Shown: positions 47,001 to 59,600 of the stretch, in pieces | Numbering within the stretch: position 1 is the first letter of the stretch | Layout: each line of letters begins with the position of its first letter | Source of the DNA: Parelaphostrongylus tenuis | Lineage: Eukaryota > Nematoda > Chromadorea > Rhabditida > Metastrongylidae | Reading direction: 5' to 3' | Length of the DNA: 64,000 nucleotides | Assembly: GCA_019055375.1 (NCBI GenBank) | Contig: JAHQIW010005416.1 | Coordinates: forward strand, 18,943-82,942 | Notes under the pieces: generated by a model | What the model saw: only the letters and a program-made list of their open reading frames with translations | The model's database searches: none | What the model was told of the DNA's origin: nothing | Program-made: the position numbers and the translations under genes

Positions 47001-50000
47001 AAATGAAAGATGAAATAGTTTAGTCTTCATGTTCAATATATCTGAGCTTATAAACCCAGACGGCAATCATGGATGTAGTTCAAGACATGGTGCGAAGAAT
47101 CAAACCTCTGAGTAAATTCATTTGGAGAATCTGGTTCGAAAAAATTGCAATTTGTTTTCTCTACGTCGTTCACAGAATCGAAATATCCATTTCAGATAAT
47201 AATAATGCCTTTTGTCAAAAATATCCGAAGATTGTTTCATTGAGTTCAGTTCTATTGGTACGAATAGGGATTAGTGAAACTGTTCGTGTACTTTTCTCTA
47301 TTCATTTTTCAATATTTCTACTCTCATAGCACTTTTTCCCTCTTCTTTCCACTCTATGTGAATTGCGTCTTCTCTCAACGTCTTTACTACTGCCACCTTT
47401 CCTCACTAGAGTACTCTTTCTCTGCTTGTTTGAGACACTTTAGAGCACCATAAATGATTTTACTTAACTGCTGCATGAAACCGTTGCCTAAATGCTTGCT
47501 TCAGTCACTATGCATAGAATTCATATCATGGCCGTCGATCTGTCGTCGAAGGGATGATCACTGTCGTTTTCCGAATTTTTTTTTGCTCTGTCATTAAGTC
47601 TCTGATGCTTTTTTCAGGGCTATTTGGGCGTTTTCGCTTTTTATATGTCCTCCAAGATCTTGCGCATTTCGTACTTTTGGAAATTTTCGAAATTTTTCAT
47701 AAGAAGAACAACCCTCATCAGTTGCCCGACTTTAATGTTTTCAGTATCTAGTAGTAAGTTTCCTAACATATACGGTGAATATATATGTGCTCTAGTCATT
47801 AGGAAAGGAAGAGCAAAGTTACTGTTAAAATCTCCAAGGAACGGAGTGCACTCCGTGGAATACACTCGTGCTTCCTTGACTTTTTTGCCTAACGTAACAT
47901 CTCCATTACATTTTTAACAATCATTCGAGTCTGCTCAAATATGTCTATTTTTTATCTGATTTTTTGCATTGTTTGCCGTGAAGATCGTTCGCAGTGATTG
48001 CTTTTGTATGTTGTTCTCAGTTACAAGCCTATAGACTTTCCTCCTGACATCTCCGCATTTGGTTTCTACAAGTTTTTCAATTTCTGAAACATAGAAATCC
48101 TCTGTAGTAAAACAGTAATTATTACAGATTTTATGCGCCTAGTGTGGACTATGTTCATACTTTGTGTACAGTAACCATCCTTTTTTCTTTTATTTTTCGT
48201 ATCGGTATCCTTCAAATTGTGTCTTTGTTTCCGGAAATTACAAAACACAAAACCACTTTGTATTTTTAGTTGATAAAAGATGGCTGTTGATTTCTTTCGG
48301 CATAATTTTAACGCTTATTTTTCACATTTTCTTCTAATATGTTTGTCTATTTATCTTATTTCTATCCCTATTTTTCTTTGTATGTCTTCCGTTCCCAATA
48401 TGGTATTTGTAATCTTTTTTCCTTTTGGTCCTTTACTGGCATTCTCAGTGCATGTCATACTTCTTGTAGTAGAAGTGAGAATTAGAGCTATTGTGTGATG
48501 ACTGGATGGATCGTTTATCATTTGTATGATGAGCGATAATGTAGTATTATTTTGGTTCCACTTTTCAAGTGTGTTTTTCCGTTAGTCAGCGCGGAATAAA
48601 GAAACCACCCCTCTTGCTGGGCGAAAACTTTTCACAAGAGTGTTAGTAATCATTTGAAAGATGAAATGTTGGAGTACTGCTCTACATGTCTCTTCTCTGG
48701 AAAGACCTTTTTACTCTGCTGTAGCTTTCAAAAATAGTTATGTTTCATTTTCGCTGGACAAAACGTTTTCCTCAAACTGCTAGTATTCTTGCAGCAGCTC
48801 AAATCTCGAAGAATCAAAAATGTGCTTGCTTTTTCACAAAAATTCCTCATGACGCTGTAGCAGGAAGAAATGTTTTGTGTTTTACACAAGCGTATTTTTG
48901 CAAAATAAAAATCTTCCTCGTTTATACGTAGCCACTCGATAGCGTAAGTTTCGGCAATTCCAACGCTATGCTTATCTTCTGAAAAGACCTTTTCACTGCA
49001 GTGTAGCAGTAAGAACAAGATTAAGTTCCACTTACGCTGCACATTTGCTTGTCGGCTAGTGTGGGGGCTTAGTGCATGCTGACCATAGATCGATAACGAT
49101 CACGCTGGCGCAACTCAATTCAGGATTGAGTTTTATCTAATTTAGAATGTTCCTTTGCTTTAATAAAACTTCAGATGAAATTGAATCTGATTCTCGAAAG
49201 TCTCCTCTACGCGCTCATGCGCTTTTCGTGCCTCGCATGACAAAAATGAAATCGCGCGGCGGGTGTGAAACATTATTTGATTTCGATATACTACTACGCT
49301 ATAAATAGGTATTCTCAAAAGCAAGTACGTAGCGCAGTAGTTCGAGATTTAAGCTTTCGATTGACTATTAACACTCCCATGAAAAGTCCTTGCCCAATGA
49401 AAGGGGTCGTTTTTTCGTTCCATGCCGTTTAATGGAAAAGTACCCCAAACTTAATGGTTGTTCACCAGGTTTCGTATCTTGAGCTTCTTTCCTATATATC
49501 CATGATAGATTCCAGTATTGTTTTGTTATAAAGTGGATCTCCGGAATTCTCTTATAAGCTATGTGAGTTGTTACAAATATGCGCTGTTGTCTTTTTCTTA
49601 TCTTGTTATGGCTTCTTATTCTCATTTTATCCATTCACTCTTTATCCCAGAAAGGCAACGCTTTTTCTCTTTATAGTATCTCTTTTCTAATCTTGTAAGT
49701 GAGCACCTACAAGACGTTTACATGGTTTAGTTAAGCACAATGGTCAGTGGGAAGCATCACTGTGGTCTTGTATTGGATCTTGCTTTTAAGTCTAATGTAA
49801 ACTCACTTTCTTGAATATATTTCTTGCTTCGAAAGTAATTGGACTGAAGTAGTGACTTGATGACCCATGGAGTTCCGTCGTTCAGTTCTTTCATCCTTGA
49901 GTTTGTTTGATCTACTTATCCCACTAAGGTGTCGGCTATTTCGACCAGAACTAATGAGAATTAATATTTTATTGTCCCTTGCCAAGCACGGTTTCCATCG

Positions 50001-50383
50001 CGTTCATTTTGGCTAGACGAAAAAGGAGGAATGAACGATGGTGACTATGGTGAAAGTGACGGATTGGTGTAGCGATTCTCAGATATGATTTCCAGATAAG
50101 GCATCAAAACAATGTTGTTTGTTGGGTTTAGTGGAAATGGTAAAGTATAAGTAGAATGGTATCTGTACTAGGTACAGGATAGCTTGTAAATATCGCTTCC
50201 CAAAAGCTTTCTAAATCATAATAGTTCATTCCCCTCATATACTTTTTCAGCTCATATAGAATTTAGATTCGTCATTATTGCAACAGTGAGGAAGGCGAGG
50301 TGATTACTCTTCCCGAATTTAATGTATTTGTGCCGAAAACTCACGATATGGGAACCATCATTCTTGATACATCCAAACAATAA
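41095..50383 (+). CDS. Transthyretin-like (TTR) family secreted protein, 4 exons
   Basis: Nematode TTR-family protein, predicted secreted. Functions vary or are unknown across this large family. Exons: 41095-41235, 43725-43789, 46802-46904, 50267-50383 (stop TAA). All junctions are GT..AG and in phase; the product is 141 aa. Residues 9-23 are a hydrophobic signal segment (LLLVLSTLIPLSFA), with likely cleavage before GKECV. The family pattern follows in order: a first strand with Cys36 (ILGRVQCEHDP), VRVWDRD-like strand (IRVWDRDAPGPL), DPDDLMG, a DGRFQLDGCGDD turn, and the C-terminal strand IRHYCNS with Cys108. Introns are 2.5-3.4 kb and packed with PLE, hammerhead and MITE-like repeats. An AG ends at 41080, 14 nt before the ATG, fitting a trans-splice site. 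Met6 or Met9 could also start translation. I recall ttr-53/54 beside gamma-COP in C. elegans, but cannot assign orthology here, so no symbol is given. Confidence 0.92.
42365..43545. mobile_element. Penelope-like elements, head-to-head pair (TTR intron 1)
   Basis: Left copy, minus strand: 42866-42905 reads CGEKYIGKSGEPLCSR, with the 3' terminus at 42375-42420 (TTCGGCGATTTAGCC..TCAGAGCCTGG). Right copy, plus strand: 42960-43050 reads VYSIACKVCGKKYIDKTGRL, with the inverted terminus at 43475-43525. The two GIY-YIG domains meet about 90 bp apart, so this is an inverted dimer of 3' fragments. Both are decayed. Confidence 0.75.
43846..43886 (-). ncRNA. Hammerhead motif with broken core
   Basis: Minus strand GCCCGG-CTGATGA-GTCTGCAAGGAC is followed directly by AACACGTGTC, so two bases of the GAAA box are missing. 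Stem I still pairs. Expected inactive. Confidence 0.65.
44182..44224 (+). ncRNA. Hammerhead ribozyme, type I, complete core
   Basis: Stem I 5' GCCCGG (44182-44187); CTGATGA (44188-44194); stem II GTCT/GGAC with a GTAA-like loop; GAAA (44207-44210); very short stem III; cleavage predicted after C44218 (GTC); stem I 3' TCGGGC (44219-44224). Every conserved position of the hammerhead core is present. Lies in a repeat inside TTR intron 2. Confidence 0.85.
45318..45467 (+). repeat. GC-rich dispersed repeat G1, copy (TTR intron 2)
   Basis: CTCACTCAGCTATTATAATG, GGCGGCGTCGTGTC and ATCAACGCTGGTGCTCAAA match the other G1 copies. Confidence 0.55.
48600..49440 (+). repeat. Long dispersed repeat M1, copy in TTR intron 3
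   Basis: Matches 3590-4370 in order: TTTCACAAGAGTGTTAGTAAT, CTTGTCGGCTAGTGTG, GCGCGGCGGGTGTGAAACAT, GAAAGGGGTCGTT. No coding content. Confidence 0.6.
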
Positions 50384-51234
50384 TTGGTACTATAGGATGA
50401 CCGTCGAGCTTTAGAAGGTATGTTGCTTGTGATCGTACCAGATTTCTTTTCTATCTATATCCTTGTTGAGATTTTTTTCAACAAAGATCAAAGTGCGGGA
50501 ATATAGAGGATACCTTTTGGACAAATTTACACATACAGTATATGTTTGATATAGCTTCATGAATTAGGCTTCATTTGCTAGCCCAAACTTTAGAATTTTG
50601 ATTGTTTTCATATAATTGTAGAGTCTGGACTCTCGTCTGTTTTCAGTCAACAAATTGCACTTTTTTGCACCACATGATTGGAAGGATTTTTTCCTAATTC
50701 GACAACTAACTTCTTGTCTTATATGGGAATGAAAGCTGTGAATTGTACAAAGTTATTGGAAATTTGCTAGCGAATGTTTACCGAGATTTCATTGTCCTAA
50801 GAAATCGATGACGATATCCTGCTGGTACGGAACACTTGTAGTTTACTTTTTAAGTTAAATTATGGTGGTGGTTTATTTTTATATCGTACTGTTTTTTGTA
50901 GTTTTCTGCATTTTATGATATAGATCTGATTTGTCTCGACATGCATTTTGCGAAGTATCTTTCAGTTTACTTACGTCTGTCTTGTTATTGAATTTGATAA
51001 TTTTCAAATTTATCTTTACTAGATCTAAGTCGCATCACTTTTCGTTTCTACGGTTAACTAGTCTTGAATTGCAACGACCTTTTTTATTAGCGTTTCAATT
51101 AATTTTCGAATGAATGTTGTCAAATTGCTCTACTTGCTACTTTCTTGAATTCTGTATCAAGCATTTATATTCATTTCAGGTGAATCACAACGAGTTATCA
51201 TTCTTCCAATATTATTTTATTTTTCTTCATTCAA

Positions 51235-52330
51235 ATCAGCTGGCTACAAGCATTTTTTGATGCGTTAATATAAGGTTATCAACGCGTTCACTTTTCTGAA
51301 TTTGATTTCTGTTTACGATTGACCAACATTTTGAGGACACCGCCTTCTTCAGAGTCTGTGATGGGACATCAGTATTAGGTTTAATCAGTGAAATAGTTCT
51401 ATGCCCCAACGGAAAATTCAAGTCTTTATTTCAATCTTTTCGAGCGTCACTGTTTTCTTGATCGACAGCTACATGTGTTGTAATAAGATTTAATTTGCGA
51501 TAACTACCCAGCTGATTACACCTTTTTACTACCGTCGGAAAACCCATAGATTCGCAATATACTTAGCCAAATGATTCCATGACCCTCACAAAGAAAACTT
51601 GAAACCTAGATTTTATTTTAACCGTAAATATCTTCTTTAGCCACCACCGTCTTTTATGAGTTCTCCCCGTATAGTGGGGAACCAGCGCGCAGATTTTAAT
51701 GGTGGGGGAACGTGTTTGCTTAGGTCGAAAAATCAGCTAATGACATGTGGCAAAATCAGAAGCATTATGCAGTGCAGATCAACTTTTGTTTCATCTAAAA
51801 CGCTTCCAAAGCTTTGTTCACGAATGTGAGAGAAATGTGAGATTTATTAAAATTTGTGCTTTTCTTTGATTGGAACTTGCACGAGGTTGGTACTTCCCTT
51901 TCGTCAAAATTTTCTTTACTCATGCCGAGGTTTAGAGTGAGTCACACTTTTGAGCCTGTGAGAGAGTTGTAGCTGCTAGAAATCTCATCCACTATGTTTT
52001 TGAGTTGAATGTGCTCCACGTGGAATATTTTTAGACTCTAAGTTATCCATCTAGGTATAATTTTCGCGGGCACAGAGTAGTCTTCCCTTTACGCGAATTT
52101 TTCACATGTCCTCCCTTTATGAGAGGTCATATACACCTCACCCGACTTCATGCAATCACCGTCTTCGTAATCAGGGCGAATCGCACATTGTTTTATAGAA
52201 CACAGACCATCATGCAAATAGTTCGAATTGACTGTCAAGATAGAGTGACAGCATGTGGGATTTGTAACGTCGTGTCAATCCACCAGCTTGTACGAATGGT
52301 ACAGCTGAAACTAATGTTATTATAAAAGTG
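51235..52330. mobile_element. Penelope-like remnants, inverted pair
   Basis: A minus-type terminus lies at 51325-51365 (CACCGCCTTCTTCAGAGTCTG). A weak plus GIY-YIG remnant at 52249-52296 reads CGICNVVSIHQLVRM, where YIGxTGR would stand. Strongly decayed. Confidence 0.4.
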
Positions 52331-53320
52331 AACGGCTCAACAGTGGCCTACTACATAGATATGAGGCTGGGAAACACTAGGATATGGAGCTCTTATCTAA
52401 GGATCAAATAGACATAAGAGCAATCACTTAGAAATTAGCTACATCTTCATAAGGTGAATAAAGAAGAAGCAAGGTGGACTTGAAGACTAAGTTGATAGCT
52501 GAGAATTGCTGTATAATGTGACTAAAAGAGAAGTAAGGATGGATAACAAAGACAGGAGTTAATCCGATAAGACACTTTGGATGGTTCTCTAAGATAGTGT
52601 GGAAGCAAGAGAGTTTTTACGTGAACCAAAACTTTTCCTTTATCTAATCAATACATGCTAATTTGTGAGATAAAGGAAAAGGATAAACGGTGTTGACTCT
52701 ATGAGTGTAAGATAATTGAATGTTCTTGGATTTGTTCAGAAGTTGACGGATCTTGATTAGGTCGGTTGCTACATGCGGGACGTCGCCTGTTGTTTGCTTT
52801 TGGCAATATCCTCAGGTACAGTTCCCTACAGCAGTTGTTTGGTTTGTATGTACCACGATTTATACAACAGAATGTATTTGAATATCAAATAATTAATCTC
52901 AAAAAGCCGCATAATAAGGTTATATAGAGGGAGTTTGATAGAAAAGTTTCTATAACGTGGTGTCATTTGAAAATATATAAGCAACAAGATATTTATAAAA
53001 TTGCCCGAATAATAATGTAGGCGCTTCTGCACTAGATTTACAAGCTGCGAGGTATCACTATACAAATGCAACTATGTGGATGGTTACTGTAAAAATTGAG
53101 ATTTCATAACGAGGTACAAGCGAAATAAGGAGATAGAGAACGTACAACCAATGTAAACTGATAGTATGTGACACAACTCTTGTTTCAAATGGGCAGGGAA
53201 GATAACAATATCGACCTGTCAAAGCAGTGCTCCTCTGCTCGGCAATTCAGACTAGATGGGGATGTATAACGAGCACTTCGATTTAATGTGAAGTGATTTT
53301 GCGTTACTTAATATAAGAAA

Positions 53321-53624
53321 GAGCGCATGTGGTGCAGTGGTTAGAGGTGCTCTGCGTCGCACACGAGGTCAATGGTTCGATCTCGCGCTCATGGCTCACC
53401 AAGCCATCCATCCCTCCGGAGTTGGTAAATTGGTACCAGGCAGGTCTCAGACCTGTCTGGGGATAAGCAGCACTGACTCGGTTCAGCGGGAGGCCACCGC
53501 GAGTCATTGTAAAGGCCAGATATGCATTCAATCACCTCAAACGAAGTAAAAAAAAATCGAAGTCGAATGCATGGCGCATCCCTCAGGGATTGTTCAACGC
53601 CGAGAGCATTATCCTTATCCTTCA
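53321..53624 (+). repeat. SINE family S1, full copy with target duplication
   Basis: About 304 bp: tRNA-like head GCGCATGTGGTGCAGTGG (A box) and GGTTCGATCTC (B box), body, and tail GATTGTTCAACGCCGAGAGC. It is flanked by an exact 11-bp direct repeat AATATAAGAAA at 53310-53320 and 53625-53635, a target-site duplication that fixes the element's ends. Confidence 0.88.
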
Positions 53625-53699
53625 AATATAAGAAATCCATCGTAACATAAAATTTTTGAGACCGTTCATAGAAAATGTTCTCTCTAGAGCAACTCATTA

Positions 53700-54970
53700 T
53701 AAGAATGGTAAATTTCTGTTATCGGAAAGGGTTTTCGAATGCACTTTTTTACTAGACAAAGACGACTTCACATTAGGCTTCCGGTAAACTTTTGAAGGCT
53801 TGAATCACGGAAAATTGAAAAATAAACTTGTTTTTGAAAAACTTCTTACAGCGCTTCAGTTGTATGAATAGAATTGCATTTCATACACGACGCACGTCGT
53901 CGTGCGTAATTTCACTGGGGAGACCTTTTCTCCTAGACCATCCGTAATCATTCGGTAGCGTGAATGTGAGCCATTCCAAAAAAGTGCTTGCTTTGTAAAG
54001 ACGCTTACACTGCTATGCAGCAGTAAAATTGAGATTTATATTTATTTATGGTTTTTCTCCGCTCTGTACTCCAAATGGAACATATGAATCTGGTACTCCA
54101 AGATTTCCTGTAAATTTTCATACGCTTTTCGTGCATATGCTTGGGCTGCTTAGGCATAGGCACATTAGTGACTTTATTCGGCAATATCAAATGGAAATCA
54201 AATGCCTAACCCCAAATAACGACAAAACAAGTTTTCTTCCTCAAATCCAATAAAGAAAAAACCCTAAAAATCTCTGCGAAACCGTGGAACGACCTTCAAC
54301 AGTTAACAGAAATGCGCGCGATATCTTGCAACGCGTGTGAAATACAATTTGTGAGAGACTTTTCCCCTTTTCTAGGTTTTCTATGTCAGTGACTTGCATT
54401 CGTTCCGACGATCTCGCTCGCCTTGTCACAGTCACACCCACCACCAGCTACATTTCCATAGTAGGGAAGGGGAGACAAAGAATGGCAAAACCTGGCGTAA
54501 TAAATTTTGCCCGAATCATCTAAAGTTCATGACACGCGGCTGCCATAGATTACATGTTCAGCATTGTCTTGTGATTGACTGGTTTCAAATTTAGTTTTAC
54601 CAGATCCAATTATTCTAAGTCTTTATTTATTTTGCTTTTGTTTCACCTGCTAGAGCGCTTTAAGATGGCCTTTGTAGAAACCAAATACACTTTGAAATCT
54701 CCGAGACTTACGCTACGAAAGATTATCAATATTCCAAGGAAAGAGCTCTGTCCTGCAGAAAAGACACATGATAAGGCACGAAGCATGCAAAACATGATTA
54801 TTTTTAGTGCTTGTGCGCTTTAAGAAGACATTCAAAAAAGTAAATACAGTTTTAAATTTCGCGCGATTTGAATTTTGAATGGTTACTGATGGACAATGGG
54901 AAGCCTTTGTCTGGCGAAAAAGGTCCCTCAAAGAAACCCTTTTCCACTAACAGAAAAGTGCTCGAAGGAT
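53700..54970. repeat. Dispersed repeat M1-related pieces
   Basis: The 53830-54130 stretch matches the M1 phrases ATTTCATACACGACGC, CATTCGGTAGCGTGA and CGCTTTTCGTGC. 54700-54960 holds a piece in the other orientation (GGTTACTGATGGACAATGGGAAG). Confidence 0.4.
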
Positions 54971-55339
54971 TTACAGTGAGATAGAGTTGTTCGGAAGCAG
55001 TCGACAGCACATCTCAATCGAATTCCCAATATTTGGTAAAAAGAATTATTTTTGTATAATTTTTTGTATTCTAATAGCTACATTTCATACGTTTCGGAAT
55101 GAACATATTAGTATATTTGTAGTCGGTATGTTGTAATCGTTTCTTCCCACTAATTACATAGAACAGCTGTTTGCTTGGAAAGTTGGAGTGACATGCTATC
55201 GCCATTGCCATTATTAGTACTACTCTTGCTCTGTTTTTATTTGTATGTCTTGTTTGAGATCCTTATCAAACACTGGCATTATCAAATAGATCGCTTTCTG
55301 GAACTGTACCGCTAGTCACTGCACCACCCTGCCTCAAAT

Positions 55340-55600
55340 GCGTAGCATACGAAGTCGATGGTTCGATGTCGTGCTCATGGCTCACCAAGTCATCCATCTC
55401 TCCGCGGTAGGTAAATTGGTACCATACTGGTCTCAGACTTGTCCGGGAGGATATGAAGTACTGACTCGGTACAGCGGGAGGCCACCGCGAGTGGTATGGC
55501 CAGATATGCACTCAATCACCTCAAACGAAGTTAAAAATTGAAAACGAATGCAGGGCGCATCTCTCAGGGATTAATCAACGCCAAGAGCTTTATCCTTTAT
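55340..55600 (+). repeat. SINE family S1 copy, head decayed
   Basis: GATGGTTCGATGTCGTGCTC (B box), TAAATTGGTACCATACTGG body and TTAATCAACGCCAAGAGC tail. Identifiable A box missing. Confidence 0.7.
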
Positions 55601-55619
55601 ATGAACACTTGATAGCCAT

Positions 55620-56678
55620 CTTACTTACATCACATTCGATTCAACCGTAGGTTAAGTAAATCTTCCGTAGTGAGCAACTTAGCAAAGCATCAGGACTGCA
55701 TAGAAGACATTTTGTTCGGAACATTAGTTGTCATGTAGCTGTGTGGACTAATTTGCTCTTCAATAAATGGACAGTATGATGGTTCTAAATAAGCTTCGTA
55801 TCACAAGCCGAGAATATGGATGACCAAAATGAATGTGGAGGTTGTTTCATCGACACTCATTTTGAAGTGTTCGACATATTTCTTTCTGAATCTTCGCCGC
55901 AGCAATCATCATCATGCTCTTGATTTCTGAACTTCAGATAATCTATGTGGTCGCAATGTCAGTAAAGGCTTCAAAATACGCATCCGTAAAACTAGTTATA
56001 CCATTGCAAAAGCAAAACTGTTGCGTCATAAAGGTCGGCCATCATTCAGAATTTCGACATCTCGTAAAGTTTTCACTTTTCAACTTTAACTGATCGAAAG
56101 CTATTCCTTTGTTGCTTCATCAATGGGGTGGGTTGGAAAATGAGTAAAGATTGACAAGAGCAAAGAGGCTGTGAATCTTACAGAAACAGATTTTCATTTG
56201 ATAAAACAAAACCGTTATTTTATTCGACGAATATTCCCACACAGGGCAACATCACCATCACACGAGTGACAAGTTGTACGAATCGAGAAACATGCTGTTG
56301 GCTAAATGATCTGTAACAACATGAAAAACCACTAAAGAACGAGAAAAAGAACGGTAGAGAGTGACATATCACACTGGGTAAAAAATATGTTTCCCACAGA
56401 TAAAATCCCTATTGCTGAATCCGTCAACATAATGGTTGTAAAACACCCTCAAATCGATATAATTCCAGAGATGAAACTGTAACAGAACTAGAATGGTGGG
56501 ACATGAATGTAATAAACAGTTCAAAAAAAGAACTAAATAGCCTGACTAGCCAACATTTTCTTTGGAATTGAAAAGGGATCACATGGCCTTTTACCAACAT
56601 CAAGGAAATTCACGAAAAGACTTGAAATATAAAACCAAAAAAAGTTTTCAAAAAAGACTATATATGTCTCTCGAGAGC
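55620..56678. other. Intergenic gap between the last S1 SINE and the PAPS synthetase stop
   Basis: AT-rich, no supported feature. It should contain the 3'UTR of the minus-strand PAPS synthetase gene. No clear AATAAA-type signal was pinned down close to the stop. Confidence 0.5.
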
Positions 56679-59600
56679 CTATTCACTAGCTAGTGATTTA
56701 TAGTAGTCGGACAGGATCTTCCAGGCCGACGGTGCCATAAATCCATCTGGAGGTGTTTGACCACTTCTGAAAGTAGCTGATTACGACCAAACTCAATGAT
56801 TATGAAAACAAACCAGTAAATAACAAGTTAGTCGCAAAAAGTGACTTTTGACCACAAAGTGGAATCTGGTAAAAAATTCTAAAAACTCCTAACTATTCAT
56901 GAATAAACAGATCTCTCTCTCTCTTTCCCTCTCTCTCTCTCTTTCTCACTCTCCTCCCTGATCAGTCCATGCCATTATGGTTATTCAGGTTTGGTAAACA
57001 TTATATGGTATGTTTCAACTTATTTACTTGCAAGTTCTCCCTTTTTTCAGTTCAGGGCCCTATGTGAAATAACAATCACAAGGATGCTGAGCTACAAGCA
57101 AAACTTGAAACCTTAGATGAATTTCCAATCAGATTTCATTCTTCAAAGGCCCCACGTACAATTTCACCACATCAACCAGAGGCGATGCTTTGCTTAATTC
57201 ATAGACAGGTTCCCTTTTCCTGCTATCAGCAACTGAGGGAGATGTCATTTTTCGTAAAAAAAAAAAGGTGGTTTACAAATTCTGTGCATCTGGTATACGC
57301 ATTATTGAGTTCCTTACAAAGAAGAAGTCATTTTGACAGATTCTGCTCAAATATTGTGGAATTATTATAAAACTTCCATCCAAAATATTCAGAAATTATG
57401 CATTATAAGCAATGAAAATAGTGCAGAACTTCAACCTTGCTAATTGACGCATTCGAGTGCCACTGATGAATTCAAAGTCCTCCTTCCTGGCTGGATCAAA
57501 GAACGCCATTTTGCCTGCCTGAAGATTTGGATATTGTTACTATCTTGGTAATTATAAATGTTATAGATTAGTATTTCAAGTGCGGCATAAATATTGTTAC
57601 TGACCTTTTTATCATAAGCAGCTACACGGAACGGCAGAATATGTAATTGACTCAGACCAGGAGCCATTGATAGCACCTAAAATGAATTTCATAGCTCAGT
57701 ACAGAGATACGGTTCAATAATCATTACGGATACTAAGCAAAAGCACTACTGATATTTTCTTTGTTCATTAAGCCCGTATCACGAGATTGCTAATGAAAAT
57801 TTATCCAGCTAACGTCTTGACGTCTTTATCTTCCCCCGAGCCATTGTCGAGTCAAGTGCCTTCTGTCGTTCTTGCAGTGGCCGTCGTCTTCGTTGTCGAT
57901 TGAGTCTAACCTTTTCGGTGGGTCGCCGTTAACTCGCTTTTTTAACTAATTATTAAGATAGAAGCAATCAGTTTCTTCGTTTTCAACCGTGTACTTGTCA
58001 CTGGTTATGTGCAAAAAGTTTGATGTTGCATAACGTAGATGGATTATAAGTGACACAGTTGCATCAAAGATATGTCATGGATTCGACTATATCCAACATC
58101 GTGGCAGTTAATGAATGCATATGAGGCCTCTCGAACTACTCACAGTGGACTGATGATGTGCTAAGTTGTGCTATCCTAGCGAATAAGCATTTTTTTCAAT
58201 TTCCTGACCTCAGAGAGTTGGCAGGCTTAGTAATCCTAAAACGAGAGGTCAAACCAGTGACCAACGCTGCCTTTGTACAGAGCATCTATAATTACTGCAC
58301 TGCGCAAAGCTTTAGACAGGCAATAAAATAGAATGTTGCCTTGTAGAAAAATTTTCGCCAAATGTGAAAAACAAAAACGTAACTCAATATCGAAGGACTA
58401 TTCAAGCACACAAATCATTTCGTGTACAATAAAGACTACTAAGGACCAAGTAACGATAAGAGTGCAAATCCTTATGGTAGTGTAAGAATTTGAACCCTTA
58501 TTCCTTTCCACAGTAAAAAGATTGAACTGTTTTTCAAGCGGTGCATGATATTATATGCCGAAGAAGTTTTAGGGGATAAAGGCAGGTGCACTGGATGACG
58601 TGAAAGAGAAAAAGATGACTTGCAAGGTCGGCAAATTTTTGGAATCCGCTTCTTCATATAACGATATTTGATTCCGTCTCTAAAGCAGTAATTTTTTGTG
58701 TAGAATTTTCTCACCAATAACACAGCTTTGCTGAACTAGATTTAACTCTATTAATGCAGCAGCTTTTCTAGAAGATCTCTTCAGAATATTGCAAAAATTC
58801 TACTCGCAAAGAGAAAAACAAAGAAAATTTGACGAAAATGTCAAGTCACTTTGGCGCCATGGGTTGGTTCATAAAGGAAATCTCCGGTGTCAGGATGTTG
58901 AATACCAGCTGGATCTCTTCCGACAATATAGGTATGCACGCCAGCAGCGATACGAGCCCTAAATTAGGAACGTACTCTAGCTTAACATAGAGAAATATTC
59001 AAGAATAAATTAGTGTGTGGCGCTGGATCGGTTTCACTGCGATAGTGTACAGATTTAAGGATATGAAGTCGCATACCAGTTTATTTATGCTGTGAAAGAA
59101 CGAAAAAGTTGAGTGCAGCAAAAAAGTACCATTTTGACAGCTGTCATGTCTTAAAAATGGGTCAATAAGGATTAATCTAGCTCAAGTAGGGACAAACTTT
59201 TATCGTGGCAGAGCACAGCGAGGTTTCCAAGGTTCTCTTCAGACCAAATATGATCAAAAAGAAGCATCACACAAGAATAATATATACCCAATGATGTAGA
59301 GTGGTGCGTAAAACTTCTGCGTTAGGAGGGACTCGAACACTCACTTCAATCTATCCCGCAGCGCGTGTTCTAACCAGTTGCGCTGCCGACGTCAGCTATG
59401 CCACCACTCTTCTTGTCACCAAGAAGAAAATACTTTTTAACCTCTGATCCAGCAAAGCACATTAAGCGCCCGTGATAGCGGAGGATATTTGATGATGGTT
59501 GGTTGGCGATGAACTACTGGATTATGGAAGAAAGGAAGAATATTTGCTGCAACAAAAATTCGCGTGAAATCAAAAGCAGTCTAGCGATAGGTCGCTTTTG

